Below are positions 25,141 through 34,700 of a stretch of 63,938 nucleotides of DNA, piece by piece. The notes under the pieces are model-generated. The model had not been told where the DNA came from, searched no databases, and saw only the letters and a list, made by a program, of their open reading frames with translations. The position numbers and the translations under genes are program-made. Origin of the DNA: JBAWYM01 sp037143575 (GTDB taxonomy: Bacteria > Patescibacteriota > Gracilibacteria > Peribacterales > Peribacteraceae); contig JBAWYM010000002.1 of the NCBI GenBank assembly GCA_037143575.1, positions 1 through 63,938 of the forward strand, written 5' to 3'. How positions within the stretch are numbered: position 1 is the first letter of the stretch; each line of letters begins with the position of its first letter.

Positions 25141-25178
25141 AGCAAGATGGCACAATCTCCCCCATTTCTTGCTTTTTT
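25141..25178 (+). terminator. Intrinsic terminator of the pilus operon
   Basis: agcaagatgg (25141-25150) pairs with ccatttcttgct (25162-25173) with a 2-nt bulge, followed by a run of T. It lies 55 nt after the stop of the giant pilin gene. Confidence 0.6.
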
Positions 25179-25389
25179 GCCTTTCGTGACACTTCGACTG
25201 TCCAGAGAACAACGAGTTCAACCACTATGCGCTGAAGCGCAAAGAATGACGGGAGGCTAAAGCCATCTTGTCGAATTCAATTCATGATCATATGGTCTAC
25301 ACTTTATCTCGAAATACTTGTCCTCCAATGCATTGATTGTACGCGACGTGTGATGTTTTGCGGTACGGATTTATTCTATCAGCGTGGCA

Positions 25390-25800
25390 CGATGAGGTCT
25401 CGGACTAAAGAGTCGCCTAAAGGCGAGGGTGTTCCCCATCCCCAAGGGAGACCATAAACCACTCGTATCACTTCTGCGACAACGCACTCATCATGAGAAA
25501 TGGAAGAGTGGAGCTCTTTGCCCCGTTCACAAAAGTTATCCACATCCCTGTGGAAAGACCGCCCTTACCATTGCTCCACATCAGGGAAGAGTTTTCCCAT
25601 GGCGCTCTTGTTCTTTGGCTCCATGAAGCCAATATGTATGATGTTAGGCTTACTAGCCTTTCCCCGGTTTACTTGTCCACAGGTTTTCCACACCCCCTCC
25701 ACAGGATTCTCCATACTTTCACTATTTCCCCTCGGCAACCGTAAGCCATTTCACTAGAATTCTTCCCTTCGTTCTCCACAGAGTACAGCGTGTATTCTCT
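25390..25800. other. Candidate replication origin: DnaA-box cluster upstream of dnaN
   Basis: A gene-free stretch with one exact DnaA box TTATCCACA (25536-25544) and near matches: TGTGGAAAG on the other strand (25549-25557), TGCTCCACA (25572-25580), TTGTCCACA (25673-25681), TTTTCCACA (25684-25692) and TTCTCCACA (25772-25780). A tcgcct-aa-aggcga hairpin lies near 25415. It sits immediately before dnaN, a common oriC location. dnaA itself is not in the window and no clear AT-rich unwinding element was identified. Confidence 0.55.
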
Positions 25801-25877
25801 TTGGAAGGGAAGGGGGTACTATGATGACGGATTATCTGTATTCTTTATTACTTATTATCTCAGTACCGTACACCTCT

Positions 25878-27050
25878 ATGAAACTCCTGTGCAAAACTCA
25901 AGATCTTCTTAGTGCTCTCACTCTCGTGAGTCGTGCGATCAGTAGCCAGCAGGCGCTTCCCATTCTTAGTAATATTCTTTTGGAAGTGGAAGGCAAGCGC
26001 TGCAAAGTCAGTGCGACGGATTTGGAATTGAGCATCGTCACCAGCTTCGAGGCGTCGATCGAAAATGAGGGCTCGATTACTGTTCCAGCAAAAGCCTTTC
26101 TCAACTTCGCACAATACAACACTGACGATGAGGTTCTTTTGGAAACCAGTGAAGGAACACAATTAAAAGCAACATCGAAGCATGCGAAGACGGTGATTGC
26201 AGGGGAAGCAGCTTCGGAATATCCCACGATTACACCAATTGATCGGCAAATCACTTTTACATTGGATGCGCCCCCACTCCTCGACGCTCTGCATTTGGTG
26301 ACCTTTGCTTCAACTAAAACTGCGCTCCGTCCCGTACTCTCCGGTGTCTTCATTCATGCGGAAAAAGGAGTGCTTACCTTCGTCGCTACGGATAGCTATC
26401 GTCTTTCGGAATACAAGATTCCCACCACAGCGGCATCCACAGATATTTCCTGCATCGTTCCTACAAAGGTTCTCGAGGAACTCCAGTCGATCATCGGAGC
26501 GAAGAGGGCGGATACAGCGGAGTCCAAAGAAGAAAATGTAGACGGAAAGAAGGAGAAGGGAGAAAAAATTATTCCTCCTGTGGAGGTTTCCCTCAGCCCC
26601 CAGCAGATCGAGCTGAAGGTGGGGGGCACCCGACTCCTCTCCCGCCTCATCGAAGGCCGCTTCCCGGATTACCGTCAGATCATTCCCAAAGAGGAGAAGA
26701 CATCCCTCACGCTTAAGACCCGTGAATGGGCACCCATCATGAAGCGCATGCACTACTTCGCGAAGGAGATTAATAATAATCTTACCTTCGCCTTCCAGAA
26801 GGACAGCGTGACCGTGAAGACGCCCCAGACGCAGGGTGGCCGCGACGAGGCGACGTTCTCCATCGATGTGAAGGGAGAGCCGAACAAAATCGCCCTCAGC
26901 TCTTCTTACATTCTTGAGTTCCTCTCCCATGCGGATCAGCCGGAGGTGGAGCTTTCCCTAAGTGATAGTATGCATCCAGCCGTCTTCCGTCTTCCGGGCA
27001 ATGACCGGTTCTTGCATCTGATCATGCCACTAAGGCTACAGGAGGAATAG
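25878..27050 (+). CDS. dnaN: DNA polymerase III beta subunit (sliding clamp)
   Basis: The ring-shaped clamp that tethers the polymerase. The 390 residues contain three clamp domains: an N-terminal MKLLCKTQDLLSALTLVSRAI...LPILSNILLEVEG, a middle ALHLVTFASTKTALRPVLSGV...ATDSYRLSEYK, and a C-terminal block ending MHPAVFRLPGNDRFLHLIMPLRL with the usual peptide-binding end. A Lys/Glu-rich loop (about 215-240, ESKEENVDGKKEKGEK) is longer than usual. The ATG at 25878 is chosen by family alignment. A cluster of DnaA-box-like sites lies upstream. Confidence 0.95.
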   Translation: MKLLCKTQDLLSALTLVSRAISSQQALPILSNILLEVEGKRCKVSATDLELSIVTSFEASIENEGSITVPAKAFLNFAQYNTDDEVLLETSEGTQLKATSKHAKTVIAGEAASEYPTITPIDRQITFTLDAPPLLDALHLVTFASTKTALRPVLSGVFIHAEKGVLTFVATDSYRLSEYKIPTTAASTDISCIVPTKVLEELQSIIGAKRADTAESKEENVDGKKEKGEKIIPPVEVSLSPQQIELKVGGTRLLSRLIEGRFPDYRQIIPKEEKTSLTLKTREWAPIMKRMHYFAKEINNNLTFAFQKDSVTVKTPQTQGGRDEATFSIDVKGEPNKIALSSSYILEFLSHADQPEVELSLSDSMHPAVFRLPGNDRFLHLIMPLRLQEE

Positions 27051-27370
27051 GGATTGGGGATTGGTTATTAGGGATGAGGAAAAGGGATCAGGAAGAATTC
27101 CTGTGGAGAAACATAGCCAGAATACAATTGAGTATCTCTGAGGCAATTGAGGCTCATCCTCCGGCACGTTCGTTAACCGGCGGTTTAACCGCCGGTTAAC
27201 GAGCTCGCGAGATGGGCGTAATTCAGAGGTATGAATAGGATTATTCGAAGTTTCCGAAATTCAACGGCAAAGAAAAAACTCTGTGATTTTGACTACGCAT
27301 TGTCTGAGTGCATGTCATTTCGGCTTTAGCAACGCTCCTCCGCAGAAATTCTTACTGATCCAGAAAAAGC
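27051..27370. other. Intergenic region with repeat words and a palindrome
   Basis: No gene seen. It opens with a ggattggggattggttatt repeat (from about 27050) also present at 470-490, and contains the 31-nt palindrome at 27171-27201. The remainder has no recognisable signal until the promoter of the third TA pair. Confidence 0.5.
27171..27201. repeat. 31-nt palindrome with 15-bp arms
   Basis: The arms cgttaaccggcggtt and aaccgccggttaacg enclose a single T. No T run follows, so it is unlikely to be an ordinary terminator. It may be a REP-like mobile palindrome or a protein-binding site. Confidence 0.8.
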
Positions 27371-27403
27371 TTGTGAAATTCAAAGCGTACGCTACAATGT
27401 ACG
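27371..27403 (+). promoter_or_regulatory. Leaderless promoter and operator of the third TA pair
   Basis: TTGTGA (27371-27376), 16 nt and TACAAT (27393-27398). The arms CGTAC (27386-27390) and GTACG (27399-27403) flank the -10 box, a typical place for an antitoxin-repressor. The ATG follows at 27405. Confidence 0.55.
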
Positions 27404-27404
27404 T

Positions 27405-27683
27405 ATGCATAAGCACATGACTGCTACCGAGGCCAGGAAGAACTTCTACATGATGATTGCTTCTGCTGAGCGTCCGGGGGCTCCTGTGGTGATTACTCTT
27501 GGCGGCCTTCCGAAGGTGATCATGATGTCTTTCGATGAGTTTGAAGGATGGCAGGAGACGATGGAAATCTTGTCCGATCCGGTGCTTTCCAAGCGCCTCA
27601 TTAGTACCCTGAAGCAGATCAAGAAAGGGAAAAAGCTGGATACAATGGACTTCGATGTATTTAAAAAAAGCCTTAAATTGTGA
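27405..27683 (+). CDS. Phd/YefM-family antitoxin
   Basis: A 92-residue protein. MTATEARKNFYMMIASAERP and GAPVVITLGGLPKVIMMSFDEFEG match the Phd/YefM DNA-binding fold, and the C-terminal helices (from about 50) would neutralise the toxin. Its stop overlaps the toxin start (GTGA) by 4 nt. An inverted repeat over the -10 box suggests autorepression. The mRNA is predicted to be leaderless. Confidence 0.8.
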   Translation: MHKHMTATEARKNFYMMIASAERPGAPVVITLGGLPKVIMMSFDEFEGWQETMEILSDPVLSKRLISTLKQIKKGKKLDTMDFDVFKKSLKL

Positions 27684-27934
27684 CGTATCGCATTATCATT
27701 GACTCACAGGCAAGAAAAGACATGAAGAAACTCTCCGCGGATATACAAAGACGTGTGAGTGCCGCGATCGATATTCTCCGGGAAAATCCATTTGCGGGAA
27801 AACGACTGAAGGGAGATCTCATAGGACTGTGGACACTGCGCGTATGGCCATATCGCATTCTTTACATCGTCGAAAGAAAAATCATCACCGTCACTGTTTT
27901 GGAGGTGGCGCACCGACAAGGGGTGTATCAATAG
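27680..27934 (+). CDS. RelE/ParE-family toxin
   Basis: An 84-residue protein with the RelE layout: MTYRIIIDSQARKDMKKLSADIQRRV, then NPFAGKRLKGDLIGLWTLRVWPYRILY (the L+G...LW.lRV..YRi.Y core), and a C-terminal VLEVAHRQGVYQ with the RelE-type His-Arg and Tyr. It is expected to be a ribosome-dependent mRNA interferase. It starts with GTG, coupled to the antitoxin. Confidence 0.85.
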   Translation: MTYRIIIDSQARKDMKKLSADIQRRVSAAIDILRENPFAGKRLKGDLIGLWTLRVWPYRILYIVERKIITVTVLEVAHRQGVYQ

Positions 27935-27938
27935 CACT

Positions 27939-28532
27939 TCACAGGTTCTCTCTTACGATCTCTCTTTTCCGTTCCTGCATTTCTTTCCGAAAGATATTCT
28001 TCGCCGTTTCGGTGTAGAACCGGTTATCCCGCATGCGGAAGCCATACATCTGCTCCGGGGTCACGCCGTATTCTTTCGCGTCGGTGGTGAACTGTTCCCG
28101 GAAGGCATCGGAGAGCTGGTCGGCATCGATGAGCAGGCGCCTGCTCAATAGTCGGGGATTTGCAAATTTATGCGCCTGAACGATCCCTACAATTTCTTCG
28201 ATCGTCTTCGCTGGATACTTCAGTGAATGCAGGATCGTTTTGATGATCGCGGGTGCCAAGGCAATATGCAGCTGCATTCCGCGGAGCTTCTTTTTCTTAT
28301 CGGTCGTCCGTTGATATTGCGCAGGAACCTTGGCCCAGCCGGTGTCGTGGAGGATCGCGGCTGGTATGAGAATATCCGGATCACCTTTTTCTTTTTTCAG
28401 CAGGAGTTCCATCGCATGAACTACTCCTTCGGTGTGCACGACGAAATTCTTGTTGAGGCCTTGCTCCAGATACTTTTGCGCGAGCGTCCACATCGCTGCG
28501 TATTGGATTTTCCAAGGTGAACGTGTCGGCAT
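27939..28532 (-). CDS. HD-domain phosphohydrolase
   Basis: A 197-residue metal-dependent hydrolase of the HD superfamily. Conserved residues are His33 (VVHTEGVV), the HD pair His62-Asp63 (AAILHDTGW) and a later DADQLSD (Asp near 137). The substrate cannot be predicted; HD enzymes act on nucleotides or phosphate mono- and diesters. It lies 64 bp downstream of the Xre-Panacea gene on the same strand, and its end is 4 nt from the convergent RelE toxin end. It may belong with the Xre-Panacea gene. Confidence 0.8.
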   Translation of the reverse strand: MPTRSPWKIQYAAMWTLAQKYLEQGLNKNFVVHTEGVVHAMELLLKKEKGDPDILIPAAILHDTGWAKVPAQYQRTTDKKKKLRGMQLHIALAPAIIKTILHSLKYPAKTIEEIVGIVQAHKFANPRLLSRRLLIDADQLSDAFREQFTTDAKEYGVTPEQMYGFRMRDNRFYTETAKNIFRKEMQERKREIVRENL

Positions 28533-28596
28533 GTGCCCATTCTTCTTCAGAATTTCCCTTTGGGCAATGATTAATGAAGGAGGTTCCTAGAGCCTA

Positions 28597-29298
28597 TTAC
28601 TGCCTGGCATTCAAAATCAGCTTCTGGTTCCATCCCTCTTTGCCTCCGAGCGTTGCCCCAAGCCGCTTCATGGGCGCCGTTTCATACGAGAGCTTCTTCA
28701 GCCTCTCTCCATTATTGACCGGTAAGGAAGCGAGAGTTTGCTCTATGAGATCAATGAAATCATGAATGTAGGAAAATTGCAGGTCGAAAGATTTGCCTTC
28801 GAACAGGCTTCTGTAGACGTACATATTCTTATCGAATGGACCAAAATTATGCCGTACGTACGATAGATTGGAGAGTTGGAATCCAAGATTGTTCACTGCT
28901 TCCAGGTCGACGAAATACGGTAGCTTCATGAATTGCATAATGTCCCAATTCCAACTCAGCTTCGATCCGATATACGCATACAACTCAAATGTCTTTCGAT
29001 CGATGTTATCAGACAAAAGGTAGTCTCGATCGATTTCCAGCGCTGCTGCCAGCTTGTCATAGAGCTCTATGCCAATGCCGCTTGCCGGTGCGTACGATGC
29101 ATTTTCAAGCTCACTGATAATCCTCTGCGTCGTCCCGGCTTTCTCGGCAAGTTCACCCTGCGAGAGGCCAAGATCCTTCCTGCGGCCGTAGACTTTCTCC
29201 GCAAGCAGAATCATCCGCTTGTGGTGAGCAGATTTGGCACGGAAGCTCTCCGATCGCATGACTTTAGAGAGCTTGGAGGAGAGGGGGGAGGGGGTCAT
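28597..29298 (-). CDS. Xre-family regulator with Panacea (DUF4065-like) domain
   Basis: A 233-residue two-domain protein. A helix-turn-helix of the Xre type covers about 30-95 (RRKDLGLSQGELAEKAGTTQ, then ISELENASYAPASG). The second half has the signature of the Panacea domain: FMKLPYFVDLEA, then LSYVRHNFGPFDKNMYVY. Panacea domains are known as broad antitoxin modules (PanA, SocA), often in two-gene operons. No classical toxin follows; the HD hydrolase downstream is the only candidate partner. Alternatively it is a stand-alone regulator. Confidence 0.72.
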   Translation of the reverse strand: MTPSPLSSKLSKVMRSESFRAKSAHHKRMILLAEKVYGRRKDLGLSQGELAEKAGTTQRIISELENASYAPASGIGIELYDKLAAALEIDRDYLLSDNIDRKTFELYAYIGSKLSWNWDIMQFMKLPYFVDLEAVNNLGFQLSNLSYVRHNFGPFDKNMYVYRSLFEGKSFDLQFSYIHDFIDLIEQTLASLPVNNGERLKKLSYETAPMKRLGATLGGKEGWNQKLILNARQ

Positions 29299-29634
29299 AG
29301 CGTGGGGAGGAGGATATGAGCTCCGCGATCAAGGATGCGAAGGCTTCGGGGTGTGCGGAGGCCTGGAGGCAGAAGACATTCATAGTATACCCAATAAGGT
29401 ATAGACGCAAGGCGCATTGTCAAGAGGCCTTTTCGTGGTGTCTAACGGCGAAGTACTGCGGCAGTACAATTTGGAGCCGCACACCCGCTGTTCTATGACC
29501 GATCCGTTTTTTGGGTGGGGGGAGGAAAACACCATACAGAACAACACACACAAATAGCACTTTGCAGTAGGGACGATCGGTCCGTCGCATTTGTGTGTGA
29601 TAGACTTTGTACTGTCTCGTTCCATACATCATGC
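29299..29634. other. Intergenic region upstream of the DUF1566 gene
   Basis: No gene seen. gaagtactgcggcagtacaa (from 29450) contains the perfect 7-bp hairpin gtactgc-g-gcagtac and is repeated downstream of the DUF1566 gene (from 31153; 26 of 30 bases match). cgcacacccgc (29478-29488) and ttttttgggtg (29507-29517) reappear in inverted orientation at 31111-31121 and 31079-31089. Confidence 0.55.
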
Positions 29635-30921
29635 ATGAAGAAACTCCTCCTCGCCTCCCCGCTTCTGTTTCTCGCTCTGGCCACCGTCGCCTACGCAGGG
29701 AGCTTGCGTCCTTCGGCTTCTCCCGCCGCGACGAGCTACACCCTCACCGATATCTACACCCGTCTCACGACGAATGAGACGGCGACCGCCGGCGATCATG
29801 ATTTCGCTCCGTCCGGTGCTCCGGACGCGTCGTTCAAAACACTCACGCAGATTTACGACGCGATTCCGACGATCACCGCCACAAAGGTTTTCACGGGATC
29901 AACATTCCTCGGCGTCACGGGCAACCTGGTTCTCGCGTGTGCCACGGAAACTTTCGATGCGACTGCCAATAAGGTCGCGAATGCCTATGACGACAACGGC
30001 AACGGCAGCAATCGCTGGTGTATGAAGGATACAGGCGATGCCACTGAGGGTGATATTCTCGCATCCAAGAAAGCGTGGGTTGACGGTAGAGAAGTCACGG
30101 GCAGCATGACGAATGTGGGAGCCCAGACGATCACGCCCACAACCTCCGACACCGCCATTACCGCCGGGTACCACAATGGAGCAGGCTCCTGCGTCGGAGA
30201 TGCCAATCTTGTTGTCGGCAACATCAAAAATGCTGTATCTATTTTTGGAGTTACCGGGACGTATTCAGCGGCTCCCACGGTCCCGGCCACCGGTCAAACC
30301 ACCGCCAATTACGGAACTTCCAGAACATGCGCGGATGGCGGAACCGGCACGTGCGAAGATGGTTATTATCACACAGGCACGGCCTTGAGCTATGCCAATG
30401 TGGAAGTGAATGGTCAGTATGTTGCGGTAAACGACGCAGCAACGGGATTGATGTGGCAAAAATGTCCCGCCGGTCTGTCGGATACCAACAAGGCAAATAC
30501 GTGTACTGCCGGGTCAGCTGTTACGTTAGTTTGGAAAACAGCAGGGAATGTTACCGAGGCCATTAATTATTGCGAGAATCTTCGACTGTGCAATGACGGT
30601 ACGTACCAAGGGGACAAAACCACGGAAGGTGACTGTACCGATCACAGTGGTGATGTATATGTAAATTGGCGGCTGCCAAATGTAAAAGAACTGTTCAGTC
30701 TCACCATCCAAGAAGCCGGTGCAATTACCGGCGTAAAGGTCGCCGGAACCCCCTTTATCAATCAAACATTTTTCCCGGCCACAGCTTCCTCCAACTACTG
30801 GTCTTCTACGACTCGCCCGGTGAATACCATTTACGCTTTCTACGTGAATTTTCTCACTAGCGACGCGAGCATCAGTGCTAAGACTGCCGCTGCCAATGTT
30901 CGTTGTGTCCGAGGGCAATAA
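29635..30921 (+). CDS. Secreted DUF1566 (Lcl C-terminal-like) surface protein
   Basis: A 428-residue protein with a signal peptide (KKLLLASPLLFLALATVAYA, cleavage near 21). A spacer containing ITPTTSDTAITAGYHNGAG and NIKNAVSIFGVTGTY (about 166-210) is of a kind often seen in repeat-rich surface proteins. The C-terminal DUF1566/C-lectin-like domain (253-427) contains GLMWQKCP, WRLPNVKELFSL and a terminal SSNYWSST...VRCVRGQ. It probably binds something outside the cell. Domains of this kind are frequent targets of diversity-generating retroelements; no reverse transcriptase is present here. The ATG at 29635 is chosen for the signal peptide. Confidence 0.78.
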   Translation: MKKLLLASPLLFLALATVAYAGSLRPSASPAATSYTLTDIYTRLTTNETATAGDHDFAPSGAPDASFKTLTQIYDAIPTITATKVFTGSTFLGVTGNLVLACATETFDATANKVANAYDDNGNGSNRWCMKDTGDATEGDILASKKAWVDGREVTGSMTNVGAQTITPTTSDTAITAGYHNGAGSCVGDANLVVGNIKNAVSIFGVTGTYSAAPTVPATGQTTANYGTSRTCADGGTGTCEDGYYHTGTALSYANVEVNGQYVAVNDAATGLMWQKCPAGLSDTNKANTCTAGSAVTLVWKTAGNVTEAINYCENLRLCNDGTYQGDKTTEGDCTDHSGDVYVNWRLPNVKELFSLTIQEAGAITGVKVAGTPFINQTFFPATASSNYWSSTTRPVNTIYAFYVNFLTSDASISAKTAAANVRCVRGQ

Positions 30922-31227
30922 TATCGGCAAAGAGAATAGATCATCATTTCCCCTCGTTCTTACCATTCCTCCAGCGTCCATACAACCCTCCTCTTCTCTC
31001 AAAGTCTCTCTCCTTTCGTTCGGACTCCTCGTCGGCGAAAAAACAGACAATCCACAACCAACAACACATGTGGGGGGACACCCAAAAAATTGGAATGTCA
31101 TATAACGTTTGCGGGTGTGCGACCTGTCCCCCGTAGCCCGCAGGCGAAGGGGGAAGTACGGCGACAGTACAATTGGGAGCGGAGCGAACATCCACCAAAA
31201 TTTGTAGGTTTTTCGCGTTTCTAGGCC
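30922..31227. other. Intergenic region downstream of the DUF1566 gene
   Basis: No gene seen. The hairpin tccccc (31127-31132) with ggggga (31149-31154) and the direct repeat from 31153 (related to 29450) lie here. An inverted copy of pieces of the upstream flank is at 31079-31121. It may serve as the terminator. Confidence 0.45.
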
Positions 31228-31255
31228 TTGTTATTATTATGAAATAATGTATAAT
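31228..31255 (+). promoter_or_regulatory. Leaderless promoter of the 85-residue gene
   Basis: TTGTTA (31228-31233), 16 nt and a consensus TATAAT (31250-31255). The second ATG at 31265 follows 9 nt later, and the first ATG (31247) overlaps the promoter. Confidence 0.65.
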
Positions 31256-31264
31256 GTACATGTT

Positions 31265-31522
31265 ATGGAAGGTGATCAATCCTTAGTAAATCGGCAAAGA
31301 ATAGTGGCAGCATTTAAACAGATGCTAGGGGAATGCAGCTCTGCTGAGGAATTAAACTCAAAATTACAAGCAAGATTGACAAAGGTTCACGCAAGCAAGC
31401 TACAGGCTGAGGTTGCGCAACAGCTGAGCGATTGCGGTGAGCAGACAGTGAAAGCGGCGCGATCGCTCATTGCGCTTACCGCTTTGGGACTTGGTGATAG
31501 GGCAGCAAAAGAATCGAAGTAA
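31265..31522 (+). CDS. Unknown small helical protein
   Basis: An 85-residue, entirely helical soluble protein (QRIVAAFKQMLGECSSAEELNS region; HASKLQAEVAQQLSDCGEQT region). No family recognised. The start at 31265 is supported by a consensus TATAAT promoter. It stands alone between the DUF1566 gene and mfd. A small helical protein next to a DUF1566 gene brings to mind the Avd accessory protein of diversity-generating retroelements, but it is shorter and no sequence signature supports this. Confidence 0.5.
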   Translation: MEGDQSLVNRQRIVAAFKQMLGECSSAEELNSKLQARLTKVHASKLQAEVAQQLSDCGEQTVKAARSLIALTALGLGDRAAKESK

Positions 31523-31776
31523 ATACATGAGTTGTCCCGTTGCGAAAACTCTATGCGTCAAAATGATGTTCGCGTATTGCAGCTCACTCGTACTTCTATA
31601 AAATATCAGAGCTTTCCGGCATCCTCCCCACACAAGAGAAACACTAGAATCTCCTTGTCCCTCATAGGTCTTCCTGTAGAATGACAGGCGTTGATTCCTG
31701 CAAGTGCAGCCGTTTCTCATGCATTCACCCGCGTCCGGTTTTTTCGGATCGGGCATAGTAATATTTCGATTCGTCC

Positions 31777-34700
31777 ATGAAACCATCCCTCCTCCTTGGG
31801 GAGAGTACCCATCGGGAACTTGCTCAGCTGCTTTCGGCCAAGCGGCGTCTCGTCGTGTCCGGCGCATCCAACGAGACGGCCAAGGCGCTCGTCCTCGCTG
31901 CGCTCCTCGATCATCGCCCGACATCGACTTTACTAGTGAACGAGAAGGAGGAAGAGAGTGAGACGCTGGGGCACTGGCTCAACTTCTTCGAGCAGCCGGT
32001 CGCCATGCTTTACCCTGTGGAGAATGAGAATGAGGAGGTGATCCCCGGCGCGCTGCAGGTGTTTCTTCGGCTGATGCACGCGGAGGAAACCACCACCTTC
32101 ATTGCCCATCGTGAAACGTGGGAGAGGAATTTCCCGCTCTTTTCTGAGCTCCTCGAGCGCACGATCCATCTGAAGGTTGGCGAAGATGTTCCCTTCACAA
32201 GTTTCGTCGAAGATCTCATCGAGCGCGGGTACAGCCATGGCGCCGATTTGTACTTGTCTCCCGGGGAATACCGCCGCATTGGGGATGTGTTCGATATCTT
32301 CCCCATCCAGTTCGATCATCCCTACCGCGTATCGTTCGATGGCGATCGCGTCGAGAAGATCCTTGCCGTCGATAGCGCGGATTTATCGCTCACAACCGAT
32401 GCAGGGAAGACGCTGCCGATCATCCCTCTGCTCTACGAACGGACAGCGCCGTTGGCCAAACAACTTCCCGCCAAGACCCTCCTCGTCGTCAACGATCAGG
32501 ATGATATTGAGTTTCCGATGGGAGTGGAGGGGCTGCGGTTCACGCCGTTCCCCGAAACTGACGATTGCCATGTCCATCTACGGTATCTGTCGGTCCTCAA
32601 GTTCTACACGCTCGGAGATTTCCTCAATGACGTCCGCGACAAGCTCAATCAGGATTGGACGATCCTCGTGGTGACGAAGCGCAGTGAGGAGCTCCAGAAG
32701 ATTTGCGATGAGGAGCACATCATTGTGGAGTCCGGCGGCGGGAGCCGCCATGGTGCGCTCACGCTGATCCATGCCGAGCCCGAGGATCTCCTGCCCCACT
32801 CCCTCCAGAATCCGGATCTCAAGATTGCGCTTCTTACCGACCGCGAGATTTTTTCACTCAAGAAAGCGGGCCGCGAGAAGAGCATCCAGAAGCTCGCGCT
32901 CGATTTCATCACGTCCCTTGTCCCAGGCGATTACGTGGTGCACATGGAGCACGGGATCGGGCACTTCGAGGGGATGACGCAGAAGGAGGTGGATGAGACG
33001 CTGCGGGAATATTTGGCGTTAACGTATGCCGAGAATGACAAACTCTTCGTTCCGGTGGATCAGGCCGACAAACTCAGCAAGTTCGTCTACGAAGAAGGGC
33101 AGGAGCCGGTTCTCACGCGGCTCGGGACCGGGGAATGGAAGAAGCTTATGGCCAAGACGAAGGAGGAGACGCAGCAGATTGCCCGGGAGCTTCTTGCGGT
33201 GTACGCCAAGCGTGCCAAGGCCAAGGGGCATGCCTTCGGCGATGATGGCGAGATCCAGCGGCAGTTTGAGGAGAAGTTTCCGTACGAAGAGACGCCCGGG
33301 CAGCTCAAGGCCATCGAAGATTTCAAAAAAGACATGGAGAGTCCCCATCCGATGGACCGTCTCATCTGCGGAGATGTGGGCTTCGGGAAGACGGAGGTCG
33401 CGATGCGCGCCGCCTTCAAGGCCGTGCAGAACGGCAAGCAGGTTGCTGTCATCGCGCCCATCACCATTCTTGCCGATCAGCACTACCACAACTTCCGCAA
33501 GCGCATGGAGGGCTTCGATGTGCGCATCGACATGATGAGCCGCTTCCGCTCCCCCAGGGAATTGCAGGAGACGATTGAGAAACTGAAGGCGGGGACCGTG
33601 GATATCGTGATCGGTACGCATCGACTATTGCAGGATGATATCGCGTTCAAAAATCTCGGGCTCGTGGTCATCGACGAAGAGCAGCGCTTCGGAGTGAAGC
33701 AGAAGGAGAAGTTCAAAGAGATGCGCGCATCCGTGGATATCCTCACGCTCACGGCGACGCCCATTCCACGCACATTGAATCTCGGTCTGCATAAACTCCG
33801 CGACATCACGACGATCACTACTCCTCCTCCCGGCCGTCTCCCCATCATTACCGAGGTCCGCAAGTATTCCGAGTCTCTGATGCGGCACGCCATCGTCTTC
33901 GAGCTCAAGCGCAAGGGGCAGGTATTCGTCCTGCACAACCGCGTGGAGACGATCGATGCCTTCGCCGATAAGCTCCGGCTCCTCGTCCCCGAAGGGAAAT
34001 TTATCGTCGCGCACGGCCAGCTCAAAGCTGATGATCTGGAGGAGCGCATTCTGCAATTCAAAAAAGGCGAAGTGGATATCCTCGTCAGCTCGACTATTAT
34101 CGAAAATGGCATCGACTTGCCGCGGGCCAATACGCTGATTATCAACGAAGCCGAGCACTTCGGCCTGGCCCAGCTGTATCAGCTGCGTGGACGTGTGGGT
34201 CGTAGCTCCACACAAGCTTTCGCCTACTTCCTTTACCACGGTCAGAAGCTCAAAGAGGATGCCCGCAAGCGTTTACGCGCCATTGTGGAAGCCTGCGAAC
34301 TGGGCAGCGGTTTCCAAGTCGCCATGCGGGATCTGGAGATCCGCGGTGCCGGAGAAATTCTCGGTGCGAGCCAGTCGGGTACGATGCAGACTGTGGGCGT
34401 GAGTCACTATTTGCGCATGCTGAAAGGTGCCGTTGAAGAATTGAAGCACGGGGAGAAAGCGGACGTGGAAGAGATGAGCGCCATCGAAGTGCTGCTGCCG
34501 GTGGAAGCGATGATCCCGGCGTTCTACGTCACCGAGGAGCAGGAGCGTATCTCCGTCTACCAGAAGCTCGCGGGAAGCGAGGATTTGCCGACTCTCAAAG
34601 AATTCGAAGCCGATCTCCACGCGGAATTCGGTGAGCCGCCCCGGCAGGTCCTAAGCCTCCTCGCCGTCCTCCGTCTCAAGCTCGCCTGCAGGCACGCCGG

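Noticed and set aside
31265..31522. Avd-like accessory protein of a diversity-generating retroelement
   Set aside because: Small and helical next to a DUF1566 gene, but too short, with no recognised Avd pattern and no reverse transcriptase in the window.
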